From Microcoleaceae cyanobacterium MO_207.B10 (GTDB taxonomy: Bacteria > Cyanobacteriota > Cyanobacteriia > Cyanobacteriales > Microcoleaceae), in contig JASJEE010000010.1 in NCBI GenBank assembly GCA_030064835.1, positions 1 through 36,243 of the forward strand: a stretch of DNA of 36,243 nucleotides. The letters run 5' to 3'. Position numbers and translations under genes: made by a program. Shown in pieces: positions 23,881-31,676 of the stretch. The notes below the pieces were generated by a model. It ran no database searches. It was not told the origin of the DNA and saw nothing but the letters and a program-made list of their open reading frames with translations. How positions within the stretch are numbered: position 1 is the stretch's first letter; every line of letters begins with the position of its first letter.

Positions 23881-23892
23881 TAATATTCAGAA

Positions 23893-23915
23893 TCCCCGTC
23901 TCTTTAGAGCGGGGA
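23893..23915 (+). repeat. Right-end hairpin of the IS200/IS605-type element
   Basis: TCCCCG (23893-23898) pairs with CGGGGA (23910-23915), with CTCT/AGAG extending the stem. It lies 13 nt after the tnpB stop, the usual place for the right-end transposition hairpin. The element appears to end near 23924, where kynureninase sequence begins. Confidence 0.75.
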
Positions 23916-23924
23916 GAACGTCAA

Positions 23925-24074
23925 AGGTTGTAATCCTAGAGAATGACGGCAGAAATAAATGTTTTCTTCTCCAGAAGCATTCTTGGGAATATAAAATTCT
24001 TTTCGCAAGGAAGCTAGAGGGTCTGTAGCATCCATTTGTTCGACAAATTCTTGTTCCAGTCTATATTCTATCAT
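23925..24074 (-). pseudogene. kynU: 5' fragment of a kynureninase gene, cut by the IS element
   Basis: Fifty codons from the ATG at 24074: MIEYRLEQEFVEQMDATDPL, ASLRKEFYIPKNASGEEN and IYFCRHSLGLQP. This matches the N-terminus of kynureninase (a PLP enzyme cleaving kynurenine to anthranilate and alanine), where LDxxDPLxxFRxxFxIP leads to YxxGNSLGLQP. The usual GNS reads RHS here. The frame runs straight into the tnpB right end, and no continuation is found to the left of the element, so the rest has been deleted or moved. Confidence 0.75.
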
Positions 24075-24197
24075 TGGCTAGTTGGACACCTCTAACAATT
24101 AATTTAGCTCCAATCGTCTCATCCTAGAGGTCAGTATAATCTAACTACAATTTTCATATCTATCCTTTAGAATGATTTTAGAGATTGACAAAAAGAG

Positions 24198-24278
24198 TTT
24201 TAGCTGTCTCGGTCTACTACAATTTTGCACAAAATTAGCTGTGTCAGTCCACTACTACCTACCACCTAATACCTAATT
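24198..24278. repeat. Short motif pair and heptads in front of ureG
   Basis: TTAGCTGTCTCGGTCTACTAC (to 24220) and TTAGCTGTGTCAGTCCACTAC (24235-24255) are near copies, related to 20542-20572. Three heptads follow (CCTACCA, CCTAATA, CCTAATT, 24258-24278), ending 4 nt before the ureG ATG, where a ribosome binding site would be expected. Confidence 0.6.
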
Positions 24279-24282
24279 AAAT

Positions 24283-24879
24283 ATGAGTGTTTTTCGGATT
24301 GGAATTGCGGGGCCCGTTGGCTCAGGTAAAACAGCTTTAGTTGACGCCTTATGTAAGTCAATGCGACAGCAATATAAAATTGCAGTTGTTACCAATGATA
24401 TTTATACCCAAGAAGATGCCAAGTTTTTAGTCAGAAGTCAAGCATTAGATAGTTCTAGAATAGTAGGAGTTGAAACGGGTGGTTGCCCTCATACTGCTAT
24501 TCGTGAAGATGCTTCTATTAATATCATTGCTATTGAGCAACTAGAAAATAAATTTACCGATTTAGATTTAGTTTTTGTCGAAAGTGGTGGAGATAATCTC
24601 GCAGCTACTTTTAGTCCTGAGTTAGTTGATTTAACAATTTATGTAATTGATGTGGCTGCAGGTGATAAAATACCCAGAAAGGGTGGGCCTGGCATTACAA
24701 AATCTGATCTACTCGTAATTAATAAAATTGACCTAGCACCTTATGTGGGAGCAGACTTGGAAATCATGGAAAAGGATACTAAAAGAATGCGAGGCGAGCA
24801 ACCTTTTGTCTTTACCAACTTGAAGACAAAATCAGGCTTAAAACAAGTGCTAGAATTTATCCAACTTTATCTGGTTTAA
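24283..24879 (+). CDS. ureG: Urease accessory GTPase UreG
   Basis: 198-aa SIMIBI-class GTPase that delivers nickel to urease with UreF/UreH(D). Visible are the P-loop GPVGSGKT (10-17), the metal-binding Cys68-Pro69-His70 in [16 protein letters not shown], the [13 protein letters not shown] switch region, and [13 protein letters not shown] guanine specificity. Length and motifs are complete. No other urease gene (ureABC, D, E, F) is in the window, so it is detached from the urease operon here. The 5' side consists of heptad repeats and shows no Shine-Dalgarno sequence. Nickel delivery links it loosely in theme to the hydrogenase protease at 34 kb. Confidence 0.96.
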   Translation: MSVFRIGIAGPVGSGKTALVDALCKSMRQQYKIAVVTNDIYTQEDAKFLVRSQALDSSRIVGVETGGCPHTAIREDASINIIAIEQLENKFTDLDLVFVESGGDNLAATFSPELVDLTIYVIDVAAGDKIPRKGGPGITKSDLLVINKIDLAPYVGADLEIMEKDTKRMRGEQPFVFTNLKTKSGLKQVLEFIQLYLV

Positions 24880-24927
24880 ATTTAATCTTTTAATCTCATC
24901 TTCTTTATACTTAATCATTAAAGTCTA

Positions 24928-25347
24928 ATGAATAATATTTGGCAAAGGTTGAAAAACTTACCTTGGCAAGAATTAGGTTTTATAAGTTTCATCACTACTT
25001 TAATAGTTGTGGTATCAGAGATATTTTTGGTATTAGGCCACACCTATCTACCTGTAGTCCGTGAACCTTTAGAGCTGCTATTTTCATCTCCTTTCTTTAG
25101 AATATTAATACCAATAGGTGTAGCAGTTGGTATGGGAGCATTAGCTGTTTATTTATTAGAATGGTGGCAGAAAAATTGGTTGCTGAATAATTCTAGTCTT
25201 TGGGCACTGGTATTATGTTTATTTATTGGATTATTATTAAAGTCTTTATTACCTGTGCCAGCTTTATTCGTTAGTGCATCTCGACCTTCATTAATATGTA
25301 TAGCTATTGGAGTTTTCTGGAAAGGGCGACCTTATTGGAGACGCTAA
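24928..25347 (+). CDS. Membrane protein of unknown function
   Basis: 139 aa with about four hydrophobic helices (roughly 17-38, 57-78, 92-110, 112-128). The N-terminus is MNNIWQRLKNLPWQELGF and the end FWKGRPYWRR is basic. It starts 48 nt after ureG on the same strand and may be cotranscribed. I do not recognise the family; no metal-binding motif suggests a nickel role. Confidence 0.65.
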   Translation: MNNIWQRLKNLPWQELGFISFITTLIVVVSEIFLVLGHTYLPVVREPLELLFSSPFFRILIPIGVAVGMGALAVYLLEWWQKNWLLNNSSLWALVLCLFIGLLLKSLLPVPALFVSASRPSLICIAIGVFWKGRPYWRR

Positions 25348-25445
25348 AAAAAACTAGGGAAAAATTATATATATATAAGGTTTGCTGAAAAATTCAGTAG
25401 GGGTGGTGTAAACAACCCCTACAAATTTCAATACCTGTTAAACAA

Positions 25446-26111
25446 TTAAGATTTATTAGTTTTAGCAATTCTCAAACATTTATAAAAACTAGCAATCAAA
25501 AATACCTCAGTAAAAAGTTTAAATATTTCCTCTACACTTCGCAGCCATTCCCTTTGCATTTCTTGAGCTTCAGTTAAAATCTCTGTTTCCTGACCTTGGG
25601 TTAAAAAATCAAGTCCAATGGAACAACAAGCTAAAATCAATGCAATTTTAAAATAGGGAAAAGAATCTCGATAGTAATAAAATTCTTGACGAAAATAGTA
25701 AATCACCAACAAACCAATAATACCGTACATTAAAATTATTACATCATCAATACTATCAGTCAAAGGAGTTTCCTGGATTTGAAATATCCAATGAATAAAT
25801 TTATCAAACCTTTCATGGATTTGAAGGATTTCATCTAAACAGCAAAAAACAAAACCAAAGGCAAAAAATTGCCAAAGTAATTGTTTGTCTTTAGCAGACC
25901 GAGATGCTTTTCTTAAATTATAAATTTGCCAATTAATTCCACCAATAATTAACAGTTGAACACCAGATAACCAATTAATCAAAGACCCCTCATCAAAATA
26001 TCTATAAGGTCCTTTTTCCAGTAGTATTGCTCGGATAATCACACCAGCGATCGCAACGAAATTAACAAATAGCGTTATTAAGAGAAGTTTTTTGGTAGAA
26101 AACCCTGTCAT
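25446..26111 (-). CDS. Polytopic membrane protein with conserved-looking acidic/His motifs
   Basis: 221 aa, about six hydrophobic helices. Within or next to helices are FCCLDEILQIHERFDKFIHW, DSIDDVIILMYG and SVEEIFKLFTEVF: a regular spread of Asp, Glu and His in membrane segments that could bind a metal or form an enzyme centre (inference). Family not recognised. The start codon is preceded, one nucleotide away, by six perfect TCAGTTA heptads (TAACTGA in sense orientation), so there is no normal ribosome binding site. Confidence 0.7.
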   Translation of the reverse strand: MTGFSTKKLLLITLFVNFVAIAGVIIRAILLEKGPYRYFDEGSLINWLSGVQLLIIGGINWQIYNLRKASRSAKDKQLLWQFFAFGFVFCCLDEILQIHERFDKFIHWIFQIQETPLTDSIDDVIILMYGIIGLLVIYYFRQEFYYYRDSFPYFKIALILACCSIGLDFLTQGQETEILTEAQEMQREWLRSVEEIFKLFTEVFLIASFYKCLRIAKTNKS

Positions 26112-26112
26112 T

Positions 26113-26154
26113 TCAGTTATCAGTTATCAGTTATCAGTTATCAGTTATCAGTTA
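26113..26154. repeat. Six perfect TCAGTTA heptads
   Basis: Six identical 7-bp units in tandem, beginning one base upstream of the start codon of the minus-strand membrane-protein gene and ending inside the left arm of the TATAGCATTAC element. Confidence 0.95.
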
Positions 26155-26253
26155 TAGCATTACGTCTTTTGGTTAGAACAATAAATTTGCGTTTTCAGGG
26201 AACAGGGAACAGTAAAAAGTAAAGATACCCTAATTTATTTGGGTAGTGCTATA
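26153..26253. mobile_element. MITE-like element with TATAGCATTAC ends
   Basis: TATAGCATTAC (26153-26163) is inverted as GTAGTGCTATA (26243-26253), 10 of 11 pairs, 101 bp. The interior includes two GGGAACA units. A TCAGTTA occurs just after the right end (26254-26260), matching the left-hand array unit, so that heptad could be a target duplication. Confidence 0.6.
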
Positions 26254-26611
26254 TCAGTTAAGAGTATCTCCTACTCCTACTTCAGTTAGGAGGGTTGAAA
26301 CACTGATACCTAAAATTTAAGTCAACCTAAATTTTCCCTACTCAAAACTTAATCTTCAAAACTTAATCTTAAATATGAAAGGTATTACTGGGCCAAAATA
26401 CTTCCCACACTTCCCGCACCTCCCAGACTCCCCTCTCTACTTTTTAATACATCTCAAAATGGGTTCTATTTAGTATAACCATCTATTCATAAGTTCAGCT
26501 TATGTTGTCATTTAAAATACATATTTATATTTTTTTACATATTACTTTACAAAGGTTTACACACTTTAGTAATATGGAATTAATGAAAGGTAAGTAATTT
26601 TTCTCACTGTT
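26254..26611. other. Intergenic region upstream of ndhD
   Basis: Degenerate heptads in register (CTCAAAA, CTTAATC, TTCAAAA, CTTAATC) at 26341-26368. The rest is AT-rich and should contain the ndhD promoter; I cannot single out boxes. Confidence 0.5.
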
Positions 26612-28297
26612 ATGATGGCAACTCAATTTCCATGGCTGACCACAATAGTCTTACTGCCCCTCCTGGCAGCTCTACTTATCCCGGTCATACCCGATAAAAG
26701 CGGAAAAACCATGAGGTGGTATGCTCTAGGCGTAGGTATTTTTGATTTTGCACTAATGTGCTACGCCTTCTGGAATCACTACAATGCCAGCGACTCTGGT
26801 TTTCAACTCGTAGAAAAATATGCCTGGCTCCCTCAAATAGGTCTAAGTTGGGCAGTATCAGTAGACGGTTTATCTATGCCACTGGTACTCTTAGCTGGTC
26901 TTGTAACAACACTCTCAATATTTGCGGCGTGGCAGGTAGATTACAAACCACGTCTTTTTTATTTCCTAATGCTGGCACTTTACTCTGCTCAAATAGGAGT
27001 ATTCGTTGCCCAAGACCTAATGTTACTGTTCATCATGTGGGAGCTAGAATTAGTTCCTGTCTATCTACTGATATCTATTTGGGGAGGCCAAAAGCGTCGC
27101 TACGCTGCAACAAAGTTTTTACTCTATACAGCAGCAGCTTCTATATTTATTCTTGTGGCAGCTTTGGGAATGGCCCTCTACGGTGGCGGTAATATTACCT
27201 TTGATATGGTGGAACTTGGTCTGAGAGAGTACCCCATAACTCTAGAACTGCTACTTTACGCGGGACTACTGATCGCTTTTGGTGTTAAATTAGCTGTTTT
27301 CCCTCTACATACATGGCTACCTGATGCTCACGGTGAAGCTTCTGCACCTGTATCAATGATACTGGCTGGCGTTTTACTAAAAATGGGTGGATATGGATTA
27401 ATTCGTATCAACTTAGAAATGCTTTCTGATGCCCACGTTTACTTTGCTCCAATTCTAGCTATTCTTGGTGTAGTAAATATTGTGTATGGTGGATTTAACT
27501 CCTTCGCCCAATCTAATATGAAGCGCCGTTTGGCCTACTCTTCTGTTGCTCACATGGGCTTTGTATTGTTAGGTATTGCATCCTTCACTGATTTGGGAGT
27601 AAGTGGGGCATTATTACAAATGATTTCCCATGGTTTAATTGCTGCAGTATTATTCTTCTTAGCAGGTGTAGCTTACGATCGCCTCCACACTCTAGCCTTA
27701 GACGAAATGGGCGGTCTCGGTCAAGTAATGCCAAAGGTATTTGCTTTATTTACAGTCAGCGCTATGGCTTCTCTAGCACTTCCTGGAATGAGCGGTTTTG
27801 CTAGCGAACTGATGGTATTTGTGGGAATTACTAGCAGTGATGTTTATAGTTCAGCTTTCCGCACTGTGACTGTGTTCTTGGCTGCAGTAGGTTTAATTTT
27901 GACTCCTATTTATCTGCTCTCCATGTTGCGTCAGATGTTCTACAGCACTGGTAAGGCACCCACTTGTCTCCTCAAAGATACTCCCTATGAAAATGACATT
28001 TTAGATGAGGCTGTTTGCTACGGTACTAACTGTGTGTTACCTGCAGATGCTGTTTATAGCGATGCTAGACCAAGAGAAGTAGCGATCGCAGCTTGTTTCC
28101 TAGCTTTAATCATCGGTATTGGTTTATATCCTAAGATGGCAACTCGGATGTATGATGTGAAGACAGTTGCGGTAAATAGTGAAGTCCGTCAGTCATACAC
28201 TTTTGCAAAATCTAATCCTCAACTCTTTGCTAAAGGAGCTTTCTTCCCGAAGATGCCTGAGTCTGAAGTATTGTCAGTTTCTGGGATTTTCAAATAA
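26612..28297 (+). CDS. ndhD: NAD(P)H-quinone oxidoreductase subunit 4 (NdhD)
   Basis: 561-aa antiporter-like subunit of the NDH-1 complex in the thylakoid membrane, serving respiration and PSI cyclic electron flow. Some 14 hydrophobic helices are present. Proton-channel residues: Glu144 in [11 protein letters not shown], Lys226 in [20 protein letters not shown], and a second lysine in [17 protein letters not shown]. The C-terminal 80 residues after the last strong helix form a polar tail. The sequence fits the NdhD1/NdhD2 type rather than the CO2-uptake NdhD3/4 types (judged from overall resemblance). The usual partner ndhF is not adjacent, which favours a solitary NdhD copy. Either of two tandem ATGs (26612, 26615) could start. 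Confidence 0.95.
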   Translation: MMATQFPWLTTIVLLPLLAALLIPVIPDKSGKTMRWYALGVGIFDFALMCYAFWNHYNASDSGFQLVEKYAWLPQIGLSWAVSVDGLSMPLVLLAGLVTTLSIFAAWQVDYKPRLFYFLMLALYSAQIGVFVAQDLMLLFIMWELELVPVYLLISIWGGQKRRYAATKFLLYTAAASIFILVAALGMALYGGGNITFDMVELGLREYPITLELLLYAGLLIAFGVKLAVFPLHTWLPDAHGEASAPVSMILAGVLLKMGGYGLIRINLEMLSDAHVYFAPILAILGVVNIVYGGFNSFAQSNMKRRLAYSSVAHMGFVLLGIASFTDLGVSGALLQMISHGLIAAVLFFLAGVAYDRLHTLALDEMGGLGQVMPKVFALFTVSAMASLALPGMSGFASELMVFVGITSSDVYSSAFRTVTVFLAAVGLILTPIYLLSMLRQMFYSTGKAPTCLLKDTPYENDILDEAVCYGTNCVLPADAVYSDARPREVAIAACFLALIIGIGLYPKMATRMYDVKTVAVNSEVRQSYTFAKSNPQLFAKGAFFPKMPESEVLSVSGIFK

Positions 28298-28341
28298 TCT
28301 TCCCTTTAAAATATCCCTTTAACATAAGCTAAAAAAAAATT

Positions 28342-28379
28342 AAGCGATCGCTCTGGCTAGTCCAAGGGTGATCGTTTTT
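28342..28379 (+). terminator. Probable terminator of ndhD
   Basis: AGCGATC (28343-28349) can pair with GATCGTT (one G-T pair) around a 20-nt loop, followed by T-rich sequence. It lies about 45 nt after the stop. The left arm uses a HIP1 octamer. Confidence 0.5.
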
Positions 28380-28469
28380 AATATTAATAAGTAGGCTGGT
28401 AAATATATGGCATCTTTTTTTAGATCAAATTAAACGGATTTTATATTAAAATAAAAGACGATGATTCAG

Positions 28470-28511
28470 CAATTAACAATTAACAATTAACAATTAACAA
28501 TTAACAATTAA
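28470..28511. repeat. Six perfect CAATTAA heptads
   Basis: Six identical tandem units, followed by AATAATT-type units. Same family as 13918-13952. Confidence 0.95.
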
Positions 28512-28603
28512 TAATTACCCCTGATTAAAATAAGGGGATTGACTAAAAGGAAAATTTGGGATTTTATCCCCTTAAAAGGGGAGGATTTTTACCTTGATTT
28601 TTG

Positions 28604-28673
28604 AATTAATAATTATTAACTATTAACAATCAACTCTTAATTGTTAATAATTAACTATTAATTATTAATTATT
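28604..28673. repeat. Ten degenerate AATTATT-type heptads
   Basis: Ten consecutive 7-bp units keep register (AATTAAT, AATTATT, AACTATT, AACAATC, AACTCTT, AATTGTT, AATAATT and similar). An eroded version of the nearby perfect array. Nothing else is seen in 28380-28810. Confidence 0.6.
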
Positions 28674-28810
28674 CGGTAATTTAGACATCAACATTTTCGT
28701 TGGGAAGCTACAGAAATAGAATGATAAATATAGCTGATTTTTGGGATTCTAAGATTCATCTATCATCTGTATTTGTTTATATACTAAAATGGCAACTCGG
28801 ATGAATCTTA

Positions 28811-29308
28811 CTACCATCCATAAGTCCGAATATTATTAAAATTAACTGTATCAATCCCAATTGTTCCTAGATAATTTGCTAACTTTAAGTCATCAGTTAA
28901 TACCAAATATTTTCCTTTTGCTAGACTGATAATTCCACTATCAGTCAAACCAAATTTAGTAAATTTTTCTATCTGAGTTATAGTGCTACTTTCAATATAC
29001 AATTCATCTAGTTCAGTTATCACTTTACCAAATATTTCTAGACACTTAGAACGTTCAGGTTCACCCAGTTGATTAATTAGACTGTTAACTTCAGTAAGGA
29101 TATTAGGAGTAACAACCTTCTTAGAAAAATATGATAAAATCCTGTCTAATAAATCGTAATCTTCTGGTAAAAACTGTTCGGTGCGTTTAAATTTGGAAAT
29201 TCGCTCTCTATTAAATGAACCCACAAACCACAAAAGTAGAATATTCGTATCAATTATAACTCCCTTTTGTTTATATTTAGCAAAGAGTTGACGAACATAA
29301 TCTGTCAT
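28811..29308 (-). CDS. PIN-domain protein
   Basis: 165-aa predicted PIN nuclease-fold protein. Acidic residues in family positions: Asp20 in VIIDTNILLL, Glu73 in TPNILTEVNSL, Asp123 in LTDSGIISLA, Asp139/Asp140 in LVLTDDLKLA. PIN proteins cut RNA, often as type II toxins (VapC), but this one is longer than typical VapC (about 130 aa) and has an insertion around residues 30-65. Its start overlaps the stop of the preceding 96-aa gene (ATGA), showing translational coupling. Toxin function is inference from this arrangement only. Confidence 0.8.
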   Translation of the reverse strand: MTDYVRQLFAKYKQKGVIIDTNILLLWFVGSFNRERISKFKRTEQFLPEDYDLLDRILSYFSKKVVTPNILTEVNSLINQLGEPERSKCLEIFGKVITELDELYIESSTITQIEKFTKFGLTDSGIISLAKGKYLVLTDDLKLANYLGTIGIDTVNFNNIRTYGW

Positions 29309-29595
29309 AATTCCCGAATTTTCATCGATTCTACTTTAGCTGTTTCAGCATTGACTTTAAAGATTTTAAAATCTCTCTCCTGCTTAAAAGTAAAATTTTC
29401 TTCTTCTTCTAGTGTAGTGGAAACAAATCCTAGTGTAATTAACCAAAAATTTTTATCTTCTGATAATTCTACTTCTTCTAGCCTTAAATCCTTAATTTTG
29501 TATCCCAATAAACCTGGAAGAGACTCCAAGTAATTCTTAGCAGCAAACACAGCACCACGAACATCTATTTTATTCTTTTTTGTTGGGTTTTCCAT
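29305..29595 (-). CDS. Small acidic protein coupled to the PIN gene
   Basis: 96 aa: MENPTKKNKIDVRGAVFAAK, then YLESLPGLLGYKIKDLRLEE, strand-rich WLITLGFVSTTLEE and KQERDFKIFKVNAE. There is no helix-turn-helix, ribbon-helix-helix or AbrB motif, so it is not a recognised antitoxin. The alpha-beta layout with AVFAAKNYL is a little like a PepSY-type domain. A GGGAG-like ribosome binding site precedes the start. It is upstream of, and overlaps by 4 nt, the PIN gene, the order expected of an antitoxin-toxin pair. Confidence 0.7.
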   Translation of the reverse strand: MENPTKKNKIDVRGAVFAAKNYLESLPGLLGYKIKDLRLEEVELSEDKNFWLITLGFVSTTLEEEENFTFKQERDFKIFKVNAETAKVESMKIREL

Positions 29596-29992
29596 GATTT
29601 TAACTCCCTAAGATGATTATTTTTCCTAGCAGATAATCGCCACAGAATGCTGACAAACTATTCATAAACTTTTCTATTATAACATTTGGCAAAACTAATA
29701 CTATAGTTGATAACTACCTCATAATTAAAGTAGGAGTAATTCAGAGCAGATTTATCAACTAAATATTAAACTACTAGCTTTTAGTTGTGTTTACTATGAT
29801 TTTCATGATATTAATTTATTTAATCTTCGTCTCGCAATGACAACTCTCGATCAATTAGCCATTATAAATTAGCTCCTGCGTTATCTTTTTTTTTCTATAT
29901 TTAACATCAAACCAGGTTTCAACAAAGAAACCTGGTATTTTTCATTTCCCAAATTATTTTATAGAGACAAAATTTTAAAAATCACCTAAAAT
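29596..29992. other. Intergenic region with one hairpin
   Basis: AT-rich spacer. The only clear structure is the inverted repeat at 29911-29936. No gene is seen. Confidence 0.55.
29911..29936. terminator. Perfect 10-bp inverted repeat, terminator-like
   Basis: ACCAGGTTTC (29911-29920) and GAAACCTGGT (29927-29936) enclose AACAAA. ATTTTTC follows on the plus strand. It lies about 57 nt beyond the 3' end of the hydrogenase-region cluster (minus strand), so it could end that transcript, although the U-run is poor in that direction. Confidence 0.55.
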
Positions 29993-30005
29993 CTAACACT
30001 TAATC
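29985..30005. repeat. Heptads spanning the stop codon of the NifU-Rieske gene
   Basis: Three units in register (CCTAAAA, TCTAACA, CTTAATC) run across the stop codon, so the last codons of the gene lie in repeat-like sequence. Confidence 0.45.
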
Positions 30006-30859
30006 AAAATCCGATCGCCTCTCCTAGTCACCGGATACTGTTGCAAACTCATTTCGGGAGCTGTCAAACATTCCCCGGTTGCCAAATGATACTTAAAATT
30101 GTGAAATGGGCAACTAAGAACACCCTCTATCACCTCTCCTTTATCTATCGGTTTCGCTAAATGACTACAGCTATTACGATAGGCAATGACATCATCCCCC
30201 ACACGAGTCAAAATCAATTTCAACCCATCCACATCCACAGCCAAAATATCGCCCTCTGGTATCTCGTCAATATTTGCCAAAGCAACCCATCCTGTTTCCT
30301 GCTCCGCAGCAAAGGGGCTAGTCATAGGTTTAGTTGCTTTGCCACTCACTGGGGAATTGACAGAAAGCACATTTTTGATTTCTGGGCAGTGGGTTTTAAT
30401 TGCCTGCTCAACTCCCTCTTTCATTGTTAACGTGGAAGCAGGACAGTTGCTACAATTTCCCACCAGTTTCACTTCCACAGTATCAGGTAGTTTAATAGCA
30501 ACCAATTCCACATTCCCGTTATGGCCTTGCAAACCTGGGCGCACTTCGTCTAATGCTTGCTGAATTCTGATTTCTAAAGGTGGTGTCGGCGGTTTAATTA
30601 GCTCGTGGTATCGCAGCAGTCCATAAACCACCTCATCTTGCACCGCTTCGCGCAAAGCTGGCATCGAGTCTTGTTTGACACTGCGAATTAATCGGGTTAA
30701 AGCTTCTTTATGCAAAGTCTCAATTGCATTTTTCAACCCCTCAACCACTAACTTTTGATTCTCATCCCAATGAGCGATCGCCTCTTCAAAGTGAGTAATT
30801 TCAGATACCAGAGATTCTAGACTCACAGACTCTTGCAATGGTATTTTGGCTTGAGTCAT
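29993..30859 (-). CDS. NifU C-terminal domain / Rieske ferredoxin fusion protein
   Basis: 288 aa. Residues 1-90 are a helical N-terminal region. About 95-168 is a NifU-like Fe-S scaffold domain with Cys136-x-x-Cys139 in GNCSNCPAST. About 185-288 is a Rieske [2Fe-2S] domain with Cys231-x-His233 (CSHL) and Cys250-x-x-His253 (CPFH). One protein thus has both a cluster-carrier domain and an electron-transfer cluster. I recall a NifU-like gene in the extended hyp operon of Nostoc/Anabaena, between hupSL and hypF, with a proposed role in maturing the hydrogenase small subunit. The position here, at the end of a cluster headed by hupW, fits that. Soluble; no signal peptide. Confidence 0.88.
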   Translation of the reverse strand: MTQAKIPLQESVSLESLVSEITHFEEAIAHWDENQKLVVEGLKNAIETLHKEALTRLIRSVKQDSMPALREAVQDEVVYGLLRYHELIKPPTPPLEIRIQQALDEVRPGLQGHNGNVELVAIKLPDTVEVKLVGNCSNCPASTLTMKEGVEQAIKTHCPEIKNVLSVNSPVSGKATKPMTSPFAAEQETGWVALANIDEIPEGDILAVDVDGLKLILTRVGDDVIAYRNSCSHLAKPIDKGEVIEGVLSCPFHNFKYHLATGECLTAPEMSLQQYPVTRRGDRILIKC

Positions 30860-30880
30860 TTTTACCCCACTATATAATTA

Positions 30881-31105
30881 TTATTGCAACTTCAGGTCTT
30901 TCAGCAAAAATGGCATAGAAATTCCAGTTGCCAGACTAGAAATAATAATTGGTAATAATAATGTTGTTCCCACCTGTGCTAATGCTATAAGTAACAGCAC
31001 GCCAATAGAAACACCTGCAAATAGTTGCCTAATAAAATAAAATGGATTTCGGAGTAGTTTACCTTTGAATAACAATTTACTGCTAAACCAACCTACTTCT
31101 AACAT
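30881..31105 (-). CDS. Small membrane protein in the hydrogenase-region cluster
   Basis: 74 aa with two hydrophobic helices (about 25-47 and 50-68). The N-terminus MLEVGWFSSKLLFKGK is amphipathic. It ends 21 nt before the NifU-Rieske start, so cotranscription is likely. I recall small hypothetical genes in the equivalent Nostoc region. Function unknown. Confidence 0.7.
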   Translation of the reverse strand: MLEVGWFSSKLLFKGKLLRNPFYFIRQLFAGVSIGVLLLIALAQVGTTLLLPIIISSLATGISMPFLLKDLKLQ

Positions 31106-31179
31106 AATAATTTCTCCATACTATAGAATTGATACTCAGAAAAGTAATATTCTGCTGAATGCTAAACGCTAAATGCTAG

Positions 31180-31470
31180 TTAAGCAAATTTCAAAATTGC
31201 CAACCCAATAATCACCGCCGGAATCACACCAGCAGGCCCAAACAAACCGCCAATCATCGCAGCCAGTCTATAACCTAAATCTTTTCCTGCCAACCAGATG
31301 CCACCAATAGCGCCAGCAATAATCGAAATTCCGCTAGCAACTCCTAGCCAAAATATAGCAGTTAAAATTGTAATTTCTCCTGTAGACAAGTCACTGACAA
31401 AAATTTGGAAGCTTGACATTCCTTCCAAGTCTATCATTAGTCTATGAATGGGATTAAATAAATCGCTCAC
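31180..31470 (-). CDS. Small glycine-rich membrane protein in the hydrogenase-region cluster
   Basis: 96 aa, two hydrophobic helices (about 33-60 with GVASGISIIAGAIGGIWLAG, and 68-93 with GGLFGPAGVIPAVIIGLAIL). The glycine pattern suggests tight helix packing. An AGGAG ribosome binding site lies just before the start. It sits 74 nt upstream of the next small membrane protein gene on the same strand. Confidence 0.7.
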   Translation of the reverse strand: MSDLFNPIHRLMIDLEGMSSFQIFVSDLSTGEITILTAIFWLGVASGISIIAGAIGGIWLAGKDLGYRLAAMIGGLFGPAGVIPAVIIGLAILKFA

Positions 31471-31524
31471 TGTACTTCTCCTAATTTTTTATTGGGGAAT
31501 ATATTCAGACAAACTTATTTATGT

Positions 31525-31630
31525 GGAATTGCATAATTGCGGAATGATTTTGTTAGAGAGCAGAAACCATAATCCTCCTGTCTGGTGTGTCCCCGTGTCA
31601 GCCGAAATCATCCCAGTATTCAGCAACGCC
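31525..31630. mobile_element. MITE copy 2 with perfect 8-bp target duplication
   Basis: The element begins GGAATTGCATAATTG and ends CAGCAACGCC. It is flanked by identical ATTTATGT at 31517-31524 and 31631-31638. The interior shares GAGAGCAGAAACCATAATCC and the right 40 bp with copy 1 (7702-7798). It sits between the TPR gene and the next gene of the hydrogenase-region cluster, so it lies within the presumed transcript. Confidence 0.92.
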
Positions 31631-31676
31631 ATTTATGTAGCACCCACAACTGCGCTACCGCTCCATCTCAAATCTT

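Noticed and set aside
23828-24028. 66-aa plus-strand frame
   Set aside because: Runs from the tnpB tail through the IS right end into antisense of the kynureninase fragment; no coherent protein.
26113-26154. Transcription-factor operator array
   Set aside because: The unit is not palindromic, and related but different heptads occur across the window, so a repeat explanation is simpler.
28470-28511. CRISPR array or origin iterons
   Set aside because: Units are contiguous 7-mers without spacers, and no dnaA or replication gene is near; they are simple heptad repeats.
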